Positions 53,132-62,585 of a DNA stretch of 64,000 nucleotides are shown piece by piece; position 1 is the stretch's first letter, and every line of letters begins with the position of its first letter. The stretch lies in contig NZ_PJBJ01000030.1 in the NCBI RefSeq assembly GCF_002836475.1, positions 310,001 to 374,000 on the forward strand. The letters run 5' to 3'. The position numbers were made by a program, and so were the translations under genes. Below the pieces are notes generated by a model. The model made no database searches, had not been told where the DNA came from, and saw nothing but the letters and a program-made list of their open reading frames with translations. The stretch is from Flavobacterium sp. ALD4 (GTDB lineage: Bacteria > Bacteroidota > Bacteroidia > Flavobacteriales > Flavobacteriaceae).

Positions 53132-55570
53132 ATGAGTATTTCTTTTTTTTCCAAAATAATTCTAGTGTCATTAATTTTTATTTCCAATACAAATTATGCA
53201 TTCATTTCAAGTCGTCCAATAAAAGAACACAATCCCTCTTCTACTTCCCCCTATAAACAAAGATTAAGCCGCTCGTTTGTAAATAGTGCACCTGAAATTG
53301 TGGCGACCGGCAATCAAGTATATTGTGCACAAACCAATATAAAAATAGTCACTGATGTCGCAATAACAGACCCAGATGACAGCGGGACCAATGCAATCTA
53401 TATTCAAATTTCTTCCGGTTATGTATTCGGGCAAGATAATTTAACGCTAACTGGATTACACCCAGCCATTGTTTCGACTTGGGACCCCTCTACTGGAAAA
53501 CTAAAACTGTTCAGTCCAACAGGTGCACAAGTGACCTACACTGATTTTATCGCTGCCATAAAAGATGTCGTATTTAAAAATTCTTCCACTTCTCCATCTG
53601 GAACACGAAGTTTCTCCATAAGCATAGGTCAAGCTAACTACTTGCCTTCAAATGGTCATTATTACCAGTTTATTCCAAGCATAGGGATTCCTTGGACGAC
53701 AGCAAAAGCACTTGCCGCAAGCTCTCTTTATTATGGTTTACAAGGATACTTAGCTACCATAACTGCTGCAGATGAAGCAAAAATATCAGGAGAACAAGCC
53801 GCGGGAGCTGGATGGATTGGCGGAAGTGATGCAGCGACTGAAGGGGTTTGGAAATGGGTAACAGGTCCTGAAGGTCTTGCGAATGGTGGAACTGGAACAA
53901 CTTTCTGGAATGGGCTTGCTAATGGTTCAACAACACCTCCTTATAATTTTGCCTTATGGAATACCGCCGAGCCAAATCAGTACAATGGTGCCCAAGAAAA
54001 TTACGCTCACATTACCGCATCTGGTGTTGGAATTACAGGGTCTTGGAATGACTTAACAAATACTGGGGATCCTGCCGGAAATTATCAACCCAAAGGGTAC
54101 ATTGTTGAATATGGCGGAATGTCAGGAGATCCTGTTTTAAAAATAGCGGCAAGTACTACAATTACAATTCCAAAAATAACGAGTACAACAGCTAACAATC
54201 GCTGTGGTTCAGGAAGTTTGACTCTTCAAGCAACTGCTTCGGACGGAGTAATAAACTGGTACGCAAATGCAAGTGGCGGGGCTTCTTTAGCAACATCCAA
54301 TAGCTATACAACCCCAGCTATAACTACTACAACTTCCTATTATGTTGATGCTATAAATGGAAATTGCCCAAATGCCCCTAGAACAGAAATTATTGCTACC
54401 ATAAAACCACCTCCAACAATTACAGCCACAACTGAAGGTTCAGTTTGCATTTCTGGAACTACAACTTTAGGAGCATTAGCCTCCGTAGGAACAATCAACT
54501 GGTATAACGTTTCGACTGGCGGAATAACTTTAGCCACGGGAACAACATTTATAACTCCAAGCATCACCAGCACCACAACCTATTACGTCGAAGTCATTGC
54601 AAATGGTTGCACGAGTCTATCACGAACTGCCATTACAGCTACAGTTAATAATGCACCCACCATTATAGCAACGACTCCAGGGTCAGTTTGTAATTCTGGC
54701 CCGGTAATTATTAAAGCAACTCCTTCGGCAGGAACTATAAATTGGTATGATGTTGCCGCTGGCGGCTCACCATTGTTTACTGGAAATACATTTTCAAGCC
54801 CAACCATCACCACCACCACCACTTATTACGCCGAAGCGATTTTAAATAGTTGCACTAGTAGCTCAAGAGTTGCTGTAGCAGCTACAGTATATCCAATAAA
54901 TACTACGATGGAGGAAATTATTTTATGCCAAGGTCAAACAACAACATTAGATGCTTCAGTGTCAAATATGGTCTATTTATGGTCACCGGGAGGAGAAACT
55001 ACTCAAACTATTGTAGTCTCGACAATAGGTAATTACAGTGTAACAATTAGTTCTCCTACGGTTATTTCTTGTGATTCGAAAAAGAAGATTACTGTGATAG
55101 AACATCCACAACCTAATATCAATTCAATTGCTGTAATTGAAAACTCTATCGTAATTCAGCTCGAAAACCCTGAAAGTTATTTTGAATACTCAATTAACGG
55201 CATCGATTTCCAAGCTTTAAATCAATTTTCATATATTCCTACTGGTCAATATACTGCTTTTGTAAGAGACAATAATGGTTGCAACATAGTAACGCAACAA
55301 TTCACCATCTTTACTATTCCTAAATTTTTCACTCCAAATAATGACGGTTTCAACGATGTATGGAAAATAAAGGAGATGGTCAACTACCCCAATTCAAATG
55401 TTGAAATTTATGATCGATATGGTAAATTAATTATAGAACTGAACTCTTCTAATTATAGTTGGGATGGAAAATATAACAGTAAAATTTTACCTGCCGATGA
55501 TTATTGGTACCACTTAAAGCTAGACAACACCAACCCAAAAATAAAAGGTCATTTTACATTAAAAAGATAA
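53132..55570 (+). CDS. Secreted T9SS type B protein with C-type lectin-like and Ig-like domains
   Basis: The 812-residue exported protein has a signal peptide (about 1-24). A cadherin-like region (about 50-165) leads to a C-type lectin-like domain (about 175-335: YYQFIPSIGIPWTTAKAL, GWIGGSDAATEGVWKWV, WNTAEPNQYNGAQENYAHI, SWNDL). Three tandem Ig-like repeats of about 80 residues follow (C at each start, GTINWYDVAAGGSPLF, TTTTTYYAEA). At the end is the gliding motility-associated type B C-terminal domain (about 730-812: IPKFFTPNNDGFNDVWKI, VEIYDRYGKLI, PADDYWYHL), the signal for type IX secretion. It is probably a surface adhesin or sugar-binding protein. Confidence 0.92.
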   Translation: MSISFFSKIILVSLIFISNTNYAFISSRPIKEHNPSSTSPYKQRLSRSFVNSAPEIVATGNQVYCAQTNIKIVTDVAITDPDDSGTNAIYIQISSGYVFGQDNLTLTGLHPAIVSTWDPSTGKLKLFSPTGAQVTYTDFIAAIKDVVFKNSSTSPSGTRSFSISIGQANYLPSNGHYYQFIPSIGIPWTTAKALAASSLYYGLQGYLATITAADEAKISGEQAAGAGWIGGSDAATEGVWKWVTGPEGLANGGTGTTFWNGLANGSTTPPYNFALWNTAEPNQYNGAQENYAHITASGVGITGSWNDLTNTGDPAGNYQPKGYIVEYGGMSGDPVLKIAASTTITIPKITSTTANNRCGSGSLTLQATASDGVINWYANASGGASLATSNSYTTPAITTTTSYYVDAINGNCPNAPRTEIIATIKPPPTITATTEGSVCISGTTTLGALASVGTINWYNVSTGGITLATGTTFITPSITSTTTYYVEVIANGCTSLSRTAITATVNNAPTIIATTPGSVCNSGPVIIKATPSAGTINWYDVAAGGSPLFTGNTFSSPTITTTTTYYAEAILNSCTSSSRVAVAATVYPINTTMEEIILCQGQTTTLDASVSNMVYLWSPGGETTQTIVVSTIGNYSVTISSPTVISCDSKKKITVIEHPQPNINSIAVIENSIVIQLENPESYFEYSINGIDFQALNQFSYIPTGQYTAFVRDNNGCNIVTQQFTIFTIPKFFTPNNDGFNDVWKIKEMVNYPNSNVEIYDRYGKLIIELNSSNYSWDGKYNSKILPADDYWYHLKLDNTNPKIKGHFTLKR

Positions 55571-55571
55571 A

Positions 55572-56717
55572 TTATCCTGCAATTTTATTTCTAATTTCTT
55601 CTAAAACAAAAAGATAGTCTTCTTGATTTTTTACGAAATCTTTATCGGAGACATCAATAATCAAAACATTCAATTCCGTTTGCGATTTAATATATTCCAA
55701 ATAGCCGGTATTGATTTTGTCCAAATAATCTGCAGGGATTTTTTGTTCATAGCTCCTGCCTCTTTTCTTTATATTCTGCAAAAGTCGCTCTGAATTTTGA
55801 TACAAATAAATATACAAGTCGGGCTTGGGCATTTCTCTATAAACAATATCGAATAGATTGCGATACAGCCTGTATTCATCTTCCGCTAACGTTATTTTAG
55901 CAAAAATTAAGGATTTAAAAATATGATAATCCGCAACCAAAAAATCTTTAAACAAATCAAATTGCGCCAAATCATCGGATAATTGCTGATACCTGTCCGC
56001 GAGGAAAGACATTTCAAGCGGAAAGGCATATCGATTTTGATCTTTATAGAACTTTGGCAGAAATGGATTGTCCGCAAAGCGCTCCAGTACAGTTTTAGCA
56101 TTAAAATCTTCCGCAATTTTAATCGCTAAAGTTGTTTTCCCTGCTCCAATATTCCCTTCAAAAGCAACATAGTTGAATTGCTCCAATGCAATACTTTGTA
56201 ATGGATTTTCTATCGTTTCTAACACTTCACATACACTCTGATCTGAAGAAATTTCCAATAACTCTGAGATATTCTTTTTGAAAACAGGATGTTTCCAATC
56301 TAAGTCTAAATCCCGAATTGGCAACAGCACGAATTTTCTATCCTGCATCAATGGATGCGGGATTTGAAGCTTTTCGGAATCAATTATTTCTTCATTAAAA
56401 GCGATCAGGTCAATATCGATAATTCGAGATTGGTACCCCTTATCTTCACTACGAATACGCCCTACTATTTTTTCAATTTTTAAGGCTTGAGTCAGAATCT
56501 TATGTGGCGAACTATAAGTGTGTAAAACTAACGCGCAATTGTAGAAGGCGTCACTATCGAAACCCCAAGAGGGGGTTTCATATATCTTAGAAACTTTAAT
56601 TACCGTACCGATTTTCTGATGTATCAATTCTATACAATGCTTCACGTTATCAAGTCGATTCCCTTGATTACTGCCGATAGATAAAATAACTTGATGTTGT
56701 GATTTCATATTAAGCAC
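55572..56717 (-). CDS. folK: Bifunctional FolK (HPPK) - deoxynucleoside kinase fusion
   Basis: The 381-residue protein has two domains. Residues about 8-150 are HPPK (VILSIGSNQGNRLDN, YETPSWGFDSDAFYNCAL, RIIDIDLIAF, IPHPLMQDRKFVLLPI), which pyrophosphorylates the pterin in folate synthesis. Residues about 178-380 are a deoxynucleoside kinase (P-loop VAFEGNIGAGKTTLA, ERFADNPFLPKFY, FLADRYQQ, RGRSYEQKI with the lid Arg residues) of the dNK/dGK type used in nucleotide salvage. The fusion is known from other Bacteroidota. The stop lies one base from that of the convergent T9SS gene. Confidence 0.93.
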   Translation of the reverse strand: MLNMKSQHQVILSIGSNQGNRLDNVKHCIELIHQKIGTVIKVSKIYETPSWGFDSDAFYNCALVLHTYSSPHKILTQALKIEKIVGRIRSEDKGYQSRIIDIDLIAFNEEIIDSEKLQIPHPLMQDRKFVLLPIRDLDLDWKHPVFKKNISELLEISSDQSVCEVLETIENPLQSIALEQFNYVAFEGNIGAGKTTLAIKIAEDFNAKTVLERFADNPFLPKFYKDQNRYAFPLEMSFLADRYQQLSDDLAQFDLFKDFLVADYHIFKSLIFAKITLAEDEYRLYRNLFDIVYREMPKPDLYIYLYQNSERLLQNIKKRGRSYEQKIPADYLDKINTGYLEYIKSQTELNVLIIDVSDKDFVKNQEDYLFVLEEIRNKIAG

Positions 56718-56846
56718 AAATTAACTAAAACAATTTTAGATTTAGCGATATATTTGTACAAAGTGTTAGCAACTAATTTTAATTTTTACTAAGGTAAACC
56801 TGTAACAATTCATCATTTTTTACGTCTAATAAATAAAAATATAATT

Positions 56847-58607
56847 ATGAAGTTTTTAGGAAATGTATTGGCGACCATCATAGGTCTATTTATTTTTTTC
56901 ATGTTGTTCTTTTTCGGAATACTAATTGTTGGGGCAGTTTTTGGCAGTGATTCAGAAGCAATCACAGTCAAAAATAATTCTGTAATCGAATTAAATCTAG
57001 AAGATATAAAATACGATTACGCTGGAAAATATGAAGACCCATGGATCACTATTTTTGCAGATAAAAAAAGCGTCGGACTAACTGATGTTATCAAAGCAAT
57101 AGAAGATGCCAAAACAGATGATGATATAAAAGGTATATCCATCTTGAACAACCAATCTTCCTTAGGAATGGCTCAAAGCAAAGCCTTGAGGGATGAATTG
57201 GAAAGTTTTAAAAAATCAGGGAAATTTGTAATGGCTTATGCCAATTCCTATACCCAAAAAGAATACTACCTAAATTCAGTTGCCAGCCCTATCTATATAA
57301 ATCCTGTAGGGGATATGGATTTCAAAGGACTATCTGCTGAACTCATGTTTTTCAAGGATCTTCAGGAAAAAACTGGAGTAAAAATGGAAGTGATACGTCA
57401 TGGGAAATACAAAAGTGCTGTAGAACCTTTTCTTGAAAATGAAATGAGTGATGCCAACAGAGAACAAGTTACAGCACTGTTAAATTCCGTTTGGAATTCA
57501 GTTACTGCCGATATTTCGAAAAGTAGAAACATCTCGGTTGACAAACTAAATGAAATCGCAAATGGCCTTCTTGCCCGAACTCCGGAAATGGCAAAAGAGC
57601 AAAAACTGGTCGATATTATAGCCTATGAAGATGTGTATCATGATGCCATCAGAAAAGCTTTAAAAGTAGCAAAAGACGAAGACTACAACAAAGTCAGTAT
57701 CTTTGATTACACGAAAAAAATGACTACAACTGGAGTAAGTATCGATTCAAAAAATCAAATTGCCATTATCTATGCACAAGGAGAAATTCAAAGTGGAGAA
57801 GGAGATGTCAACACTATAGGAGAAGGTTCTATGCGTCGTTCTTTACAGGAAGCAAGAAGAAACAAAGATGTTAAAGCTATCGTCCTTCGTATTGACAGCC
57901 CCGGAGGAAGTGCTCTTACATCTGATTTAATTTGGAGAGAATTGGAACTCACTAAAAAAGTAAAACCTATAGTTGTTTCCATGGGTAATTATGCAGCTTC
58001 AGGAGGATATTATATTGCTTGTAACGCCAACACCATTTTTGCTCAAAACAACACCATCACCGGTTCCATAGGTGTTTTTGGAATATTACCTAACTTTAGT
58101 CAGCTAACTAATAAAATTGGCATCCATACTCAGCAAGTAAAAACACATGAAAATTCTGCTCCATACAGTCCATTTGTCCCATTGGACGATAAGCTTAAAG
58201 CGGTAACTCTAGAAGGTGTAGAACATATTTACAAAACATTCGTGACCCACGTTGCCGAAGGACGAAAAATGACTTTCGCGCAAGTGGACTCTATTGCACA
58301 GGGAAGAGTTTGGGCAGGTTCAGAAGCCCTCAGACTTGGTCTTGTTGATAGAATAGGTAGTCTTGACGATGCGATAAATGAAGCTGCCGTATTAGCAAAA
58401 GTAAAAACATACAAAACAGAAAACTACCCTGAATATAAAAAGGACTTAAATGATCTTTTTGCTGACTTACCTTTTACACAATCTAAAGAAAGCTTTATAA
58501 AAGAGGAAATAGGGGAAGAAAATTACAAAGTATTACAACAAGTAAAAAAGCTAAAGTCTCAAAAAGGAGTCAGAATGGCGATGCCGTTTGAAATAAATAT
58601 CCATTAA
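56847..58607 (+). CDS. sppA: Signal peptide peptidase SppA, 67-kDa type
   Basis: The 586-residue protein has one N-terminal membrane anchor (about 6-32) and two crotonase-like S49 halves. The catalytic Lys189 is in RHGKYKSAVEPF in the first half; the Ser nucleophile is in MGNYAASGGYYIACNA in the second, as in E. coli SppA. It degrades cleaved signal peptides in the inner membrane facing the periplasm. Full length; a clear hairpin terminator follows. Confidence 0.95.
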   Translation: MKFLGNVLATIIGLFIFFMLFFFGILIVGAVFGSDSEAITVKNNSVIELNLEDIKYDYAGKYEDPWITIFADKKSVGLTDVIKAIEDAKTDDDIKGISILNNQSSLGMAQSKALRDELESFKKSGKFVMAYANSYTQKEYYLNSVASPIYINPVGDMDFKGLSAELMFFKDLQEKTGVKMEVIRHGKYKSAVEPFLENEMSDANREQVTALLNSVWNSVTADISKSRNISVDKLNEIANGLLARTPEMAKEQKLVDIIAYEDVYHDAIRKALKVAKDEDYNKVSIFDYTKKMTTTGVSIDSKNQIAIIYAQGEIQSGEGDVNTIGEGSMRRSLQEARRNKDVKAIVLRIDSPGGSALTSDLIWRELELTKKVKPIVVSMGNYAASGGYYIACNANTIFAQNNTITGSIGVFGILPNFSQLTNKIGIHTQQVKTHENSAPYSPFVPLDDKLKAVTLEGVEHIYKTFVTHVAEGRKMTFAQVDSIAQGRVWAGSEALRLGLVDRIGSLDDAINEAAVLAKVKTYKTENYPEYKKDLNDLFADLPFTQSKESFIKEEIGEENYKVLQQVKKLKSQKGVRMAMPFEINIH

Positions 58608-58640
58608 ATAAAATAGATTTTAAAAATCACAGTTGCTATT

Positions 58641-58676
58641 AACTCCGTTTGATCTCTTTTTCAAACGGAGTTTTTT
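58641..58676 (+). terminator. Terminator of sppA
   Basis: AACTCCGTTTGA / TCAAACGGAGTTTTTT hairpin with an 8-base loop and T run. Confidence 0.85.
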
Positions 58677-58852
58677 ATGCTTTTTAAAATTCATAATGCG
58701 ATAACATTTATTTCCTCTTCTATATCAAAAAAGAAGCAATCTATTATTTATGAAAACTTTAAAGTATCATTAATTCATAAAATGTTATTTTTGTAATTAC
58801 ATTTCGGATGCATATTTGCTATATAACCAGAAAACAAAACATCTAAAAACAT

Positions 58853-61468
58853 ATGCTTAATAAAATTTTAAAAATAATAGGAAGTATACTTGTTCTGCTT
58901 GCGGTGACCTTATTTGCTGTTCCTTATTTTTTCAAGGATCAAATAAAAGCTAAAATTACAGCTGCGATAAATAAAAAAGTAGATGCCAAAGTAAGTTTTG
59001 AGGATGCTGATTTGAGTCTGTTTAAAAACTTCCCCAATGCTAATGTAACTTTATACCAACTGGACATCATCAATAAAGCTCCGTTTGAAGGCGATACATT
59101 AGCATCAATCGAAGAAATAGATTTAAAAATGTCTATTAAGGAACTTTTTAAAGGAAAAGACGAAGCCATGGATATTCAAGGAATAACCTCAAAAAATGGT
59201 ATGATAAATATCTTGTTCAATAAAAACGGTCTTGTAAATTATGATATTGCCATAAAAAACAAAGAGGCTGGTGCGAGTAGTCCATTGACATTAAATATTC
59301 AAAAGTATGAAATTGAAAATTTCAAGTTTAAGTACTTTGATGAAAGCTCCAAAATAAAAATGGTGATTGACAGTATAAACCATGAGGGGACTGGGGATTT
59401 TGCAGCCTCAAAATTGGATTTGGTTACAAAGTCGACAGCAAAAATCACCATTGACATGGATAAAGTCAACTATATGCACAATGTTCCCTTAACGTTAGAT
59501 GCCGTTTTAGGAATAGATTTGGATCAAAGCAAATATACTTTCAAGGAAAACAAAGCATTAATCAATCAATTACCATTGCAATTTGATGGATTTATTCAGC
59601 TCGTTGATGCCGGTCAGGAATATGATTTAAAATTCAAAACACCTACATCGTCCTTTAAAAATTTCTTGGGAGTTATACCGGCTGTATATGCTGCAAATGT
59701 AGATAACGTAGAGACTACAGGTGATTTCACCGTTGTTGGCTTTGCAAAAGGACTGTATTCAGATACAACGGTACCAAAATTCAATATCGATATCGCATCA
59801 AATAATGCTACGGTTCAATATCCGGATTTACCGAAGTCAATTAAAAATATTATAATCGACAGTAAAATTATAAATAAAACTGGAATTTTAAACGATACCT
59901 ATATCAATATTGACAAACTCTCTTTCAGAATAGATCAGGATGTTTTTAATATTAAAGCAAACATTAGAAATATTACTAAAAATGCAGTTGTTGACGCTGT
60001 CTTAGAAGGAACGATCAATTTAGCCAATGTGTCTAAAGCCTATCCCATAAAATTAAAGAAACCGTTAACCGGAACTTTAAAAGCGGACGTAGCGACTAAG
60101 TTCGACATGCAGTCTGTGGAGAAAAGTCAATATGAGAATATCAGGAATGCTGGTAGCATGAGCTTATCAAATTTTAAATATGCAGATGAAAACGGAAAGA
60201 CAATGAACATAAGCAATGCCTTGATTCAGTTTAACCCAAGTCAGGTAAATTTGAAACAATTTGACGCCACAACAGGAAAGAGTGATTTAAGTGTCACCGG
60301 AGTTTTGGAAAATTTTTACGGCTTTATTTTTAAGAACCAAGAGTTGAAAGGAAATTTCAATCTGAATTCAAATCAGTTGGCCGTTAGCGATTTCGTGACC
60401 ACGACAGAAGCCGGTAAAACGGATGCCAAAACAGAAGCGATGAAAATCCCTGCCTTTTTGAATGCCTCCCTTACCGCAAAAGCAAACACGGTATTGTATG
60501 ACAATTTAACATTGAAAGACGTATCTGGAAAATTGATTATCAAGGACGAGAAGCTAACAATGGAAAACATTAAAACTTCTATTTTTGATGGAAACATTGG
60601 TTTAAATGGAGCCGTTTCCACAAAAGGAAAAGTGCCTACCTTTAACATGAACCTTTCGCTGAAGCAAGTGGATATTGCACAGTCATTTACCCAATTGGAT
60701 TTTTTGAAAAAATTGGCTCCCATAGCGGGAATCATCAACGGAAAATTGAATTCTACAATCAAACTGAACGGGAATCTTGACGCCACCGCAATGAGACCTG
60801 ATTTAAAAACATTAACAGGGGATTTATTGGGACAATTGCTTTCAACAACCTTAAATTCAACAAATTCAACTTTATTGACGGCATTAGGCTCTAATTTAAA
60901 ATTCATTGATGTAAGTAAAATCAATTTAAACAATCTTAAGGCGGCTATTACTTTTGAGAACGGAATGGTAAGTGTTAAACCTTTTGATATCAATTATAAA
61001 GATATTAAAGCGACTATCGGGGGAACACATGGTTTTGACCAAAGAATAAATTACAACATCAAATTTGATGTGCCTGCCAAATATCTTGGAACGGAGGCTA
61101 ATTCATTAATTGCAAAATTATCGCCTACTGACGCCGCTAAATTAGAAAACATTCCAATTAACGCTTCATTGACCGGAAATTTCACTAACCCAAAAATATC
61201 GACTGATATAAAAACAGCAGTAACTAACCTGACCAATCAATTGGTACAACAACAGAAAGAGCGATTATTAACTCAGGGCAATTCTGCTTTAAGTGACTTT
61301 ATCACTAAAAACAAAAAGCCAAGTGACACTGCACAAGCGGCGACTCCCGCGACAAAAGAAGCTGTTAAAACACAAGTTCAAGAACAAGTTAAAACGAAAG
61401 CAACTAATCTTTTGAATGGCTTGTTTAAGCAGCCTAAAAAAACAGTAGACACCACAAAAGTGAATTAA
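58853..61468 (+). CDS. AsmA-family protein
   Basis: The 871-residue envelope protein has an N-terminal membrane anchor (ILKIIGSILVLLAVTLFAVPYFF) and an AsmA-type N-terminal domain (AKVSFEDADLSLFKNFPNAN). A long repetitive beta region follows, then an AsmA C-terminal-like part (LKTLTGDLLGQLLSTTLNSTN, FDQRINYNIKFDVP). Proteins of this group (AsmA, TamB, YhdP) span the periplasm as hydrophobic grooves and are implicated in phospholipid transport to the outer membrane. The C-terminal 60 residues are Lys/Gln-rich. Single gene; a palindromic repeat follows. Confidence 0.88.
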   Translation: MLNKILKIIGSILVLLAVTLFAVPYFFKDQIKAKITAAINKKVDAKVSFEDADLSLFKNFPNANVTLYQLDIINKAPFEGDTLASIEEIDLKMSIKELFKGKDEAMDIQGITSKNGMINILFNKNGLVNYDIAIKNKEAGASSPLTLNIQKYEIENFKFKYFDESSKIKMVIDSINHEGTGDFAASKLDLVTKSTAKITIDMDKVNYMHNVPLTLDAVLGIDLDQSKYTFKENKALINQLPLQFDGFIQLVDAGQEYDLKFKTPTSSFKNFLGVIPAVYAANVDNVETTGDFTVVGFAKGLYSDTTVPKFNIDIASNNATVQYPDLPKSIKNIIIDSKIINKTGILNDTYINIDKLSFRIDQDVFNIKANIRNITKNAVVDAVLEGTINLANVSKAYPIKLKKPLTGTLKADVATKFDMQSVEKSQYENIRNAGSMSLSNFKYADENGKTMNISNALIQFNPSQVNLKQFDATTGKSDLSVTGVLENFYGFIFKNQELKGNFNLNSNQLAVSDFVTTTEAGKTDAKTEAMKIPAFLNASLTAKANTVLYDNLTLKDVSGKLIIKDEKLTMENIKTSIFDGNIGLNGAVSTKGKVPTFNMNLSLKQVDIAQSFTQLDFLKKLAPIAGIINGKLNSTIKLNGNLDATAMRPDLKTLTGDLLGQLLSTTLNSTNSTLLTALGSNLKFIDVSKINLNNLKAAITFENGMVSVKPFDINYKDIKATIGGTHGFDQRINYNIKFDVPAKYLGTEANSLIAKLSPTDAAKLENIPINASLTGNFTNPKISTDIKTAVTNLTNQLVQQQKERLLTQGNSALSDFITKNKKPSDTAQAATPATKEAVKTQVQEQVKTKATNLLNGLFKQPKKTVDTTKVN

Positions 61469-61484
61469 CAATTATAGAGACAGT

Positions 61485-61544
61485 TTGTCATTTTGACGAA
61501 GGAGAAAATTTTTTAACGAAATTCCTCCTTCGTCGGAAAGACAA
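61485..61544. repeat. Dispersed palindromic repeat (possible REP-type) after the AsmA gene
   Basis: Left arm TTGTCATTTTGACGAAGGAG and right arm CTCCTTCGTCGGAAAGACAA are near-complementary over 20 bases around an AT-rich centre. The motif GTCATTT..GACGAAGGAG resembles a palindromic repeat I recall as frequent in flavobacterial genomes. It may also terminate the convergent genes on both sides. Confidence 0.6.
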
Positions 61545-61591
61545 TATTACTCTCGTTTTTTTAATTATTAATTGCCATTACTACTTTTCCG

Positions 61592-62386
61592 CTAAACCGA
61601 AATCGTTACTACATATCCCTCAGAACTACGGATATTAAAAACGGTTCCATCTTCAAACAAGAGATACTGTCCTTTTATACCAGTTAATTTTCCCGTGAAA
61701 CTGGGTGTCTTTTCAAGACTTAAGCTTTTAACTTTTGTTGGGTATTGCGAAACCGGGTAATGCATTTCATACAAATCATTTTTATTCAAAAAGAAATATT
61801 CTTGCACTTCTGACGGAATTAAATTTTCAAGTTTTAATCTTTCGGCTAATAAGTCTACATGCTCAATAGAATTGGTCAACATTTTTCGCCAATTAGTTTT
61901 ATCGGCATAATGATTCTTTAATGCCACTTCCGTTACACCCGCTAAATAACGGTTAGGAACTTCCACTATTGAAACGGCCTCGATAGCACCTTGATCAATC
62001 CATCGTGTAGGCACCTGCGTTTTTCGGGTCACCCCTACTTTTACCTCGCTTGACAGGGCCAAATAAACAATATGAGGCTGTAGTTGCACTTTTTCCTCAT
62101 AAGCAAGATCCCTATCCTGAATCCCCAAATGAGCGGTACTCAGCTCCGGTTTCATGATCCAATCCCCCACTGCCGCACTCGAATAAAAACAATCGTAACA
62201 AAATCCCTGACGGAATATTTTTTTCTTCTTTTTGCAATTCAAGCATTGGTATCCCACAAAATTAATTTCAAGGTTTTTATCCAATAATTGATTCATATTT
62301 AGAAAACTATCTTCAAAAACTAAATAATATTGAATTGGATTCCCAAATTCAGTTTGCATTTTAGTAAGTACTCCTTCGTATTGCAT
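61592..62386 (-). CDS. DUF2797 zinc-ribbon protein
   Basis: The 264-residue protein has a four-Cys zinc ribbon (YQCLNCKKKKKIFRQGFC then YDC) at about 48-68 and the DUF2797 core (LSTAHLGIQDRDLAYEEKVQ, HIVYLALSSEVKVGVTRKTQ, RWIDQGAIEAVSIVEVPNRY, AGVTEVALKNHYADKTNWRKML). The core resembles GIY-YIG nucleases in layout (VYLALS...KVGVTR), but activity has not been shown that I know of. The gene is divergent from the GH3-family gene. Confidence 0.88.
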   Translation of the reverse strand: MQYEGVLTKMQTEFGNPIQYYLVFEDSFLNMNQLLDKNLEINFVGYQCLNCKKKKKIFRQGFCYDCFYSSAAVGDWIMKPELSTAHLGIQDRDLAYEEKVQLQPHIVYLALSSEVKVGVTRKTQVPTRWIDQGAIEAVSIVEVPNRYLAGVTEVALKNHYADKTNWRKMLTNSIEHVDLLAERLKLENLIPSEVQEYFFLNKNDLYEMHYPVSQYPTKVKSLSLEKTPSFTGKLTGIKGQYLLFEDGTVFNIRSSEGYVVTISV

Positions 62387-62585
62387 AGGTTTAATTGTGG
62401 ATTATATTTTTTATCTTTAATAGATGGAATTCTCAAGGTTCTGTATTTCATGCCCTGAAATGACATGCAACCGTTAGGAATTCTCTAATTTTTTACTATT
62501 TTTGATACTGTTGTAAAGTTAGCATTTGTTATTTGATATTCATATGCCAATTCTAAAATGCAATTCTAAAACTCACATTTTAAAA

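Noticed and set aside
55572..56717. folK-deoxynucleoside kinase fusion as a novel fusion
   Set aside because: The same domain pair is known from other Bacteroidota, so it is a useful taxonomic marker rather than a discovery.
60373..60993. A 206-codon open frame antisense to the AsmA gene
   Set aside because: It mirrors the codon pattern of the intact sense gene, with no ribosome site or promoter; the sense gene is clearly real.
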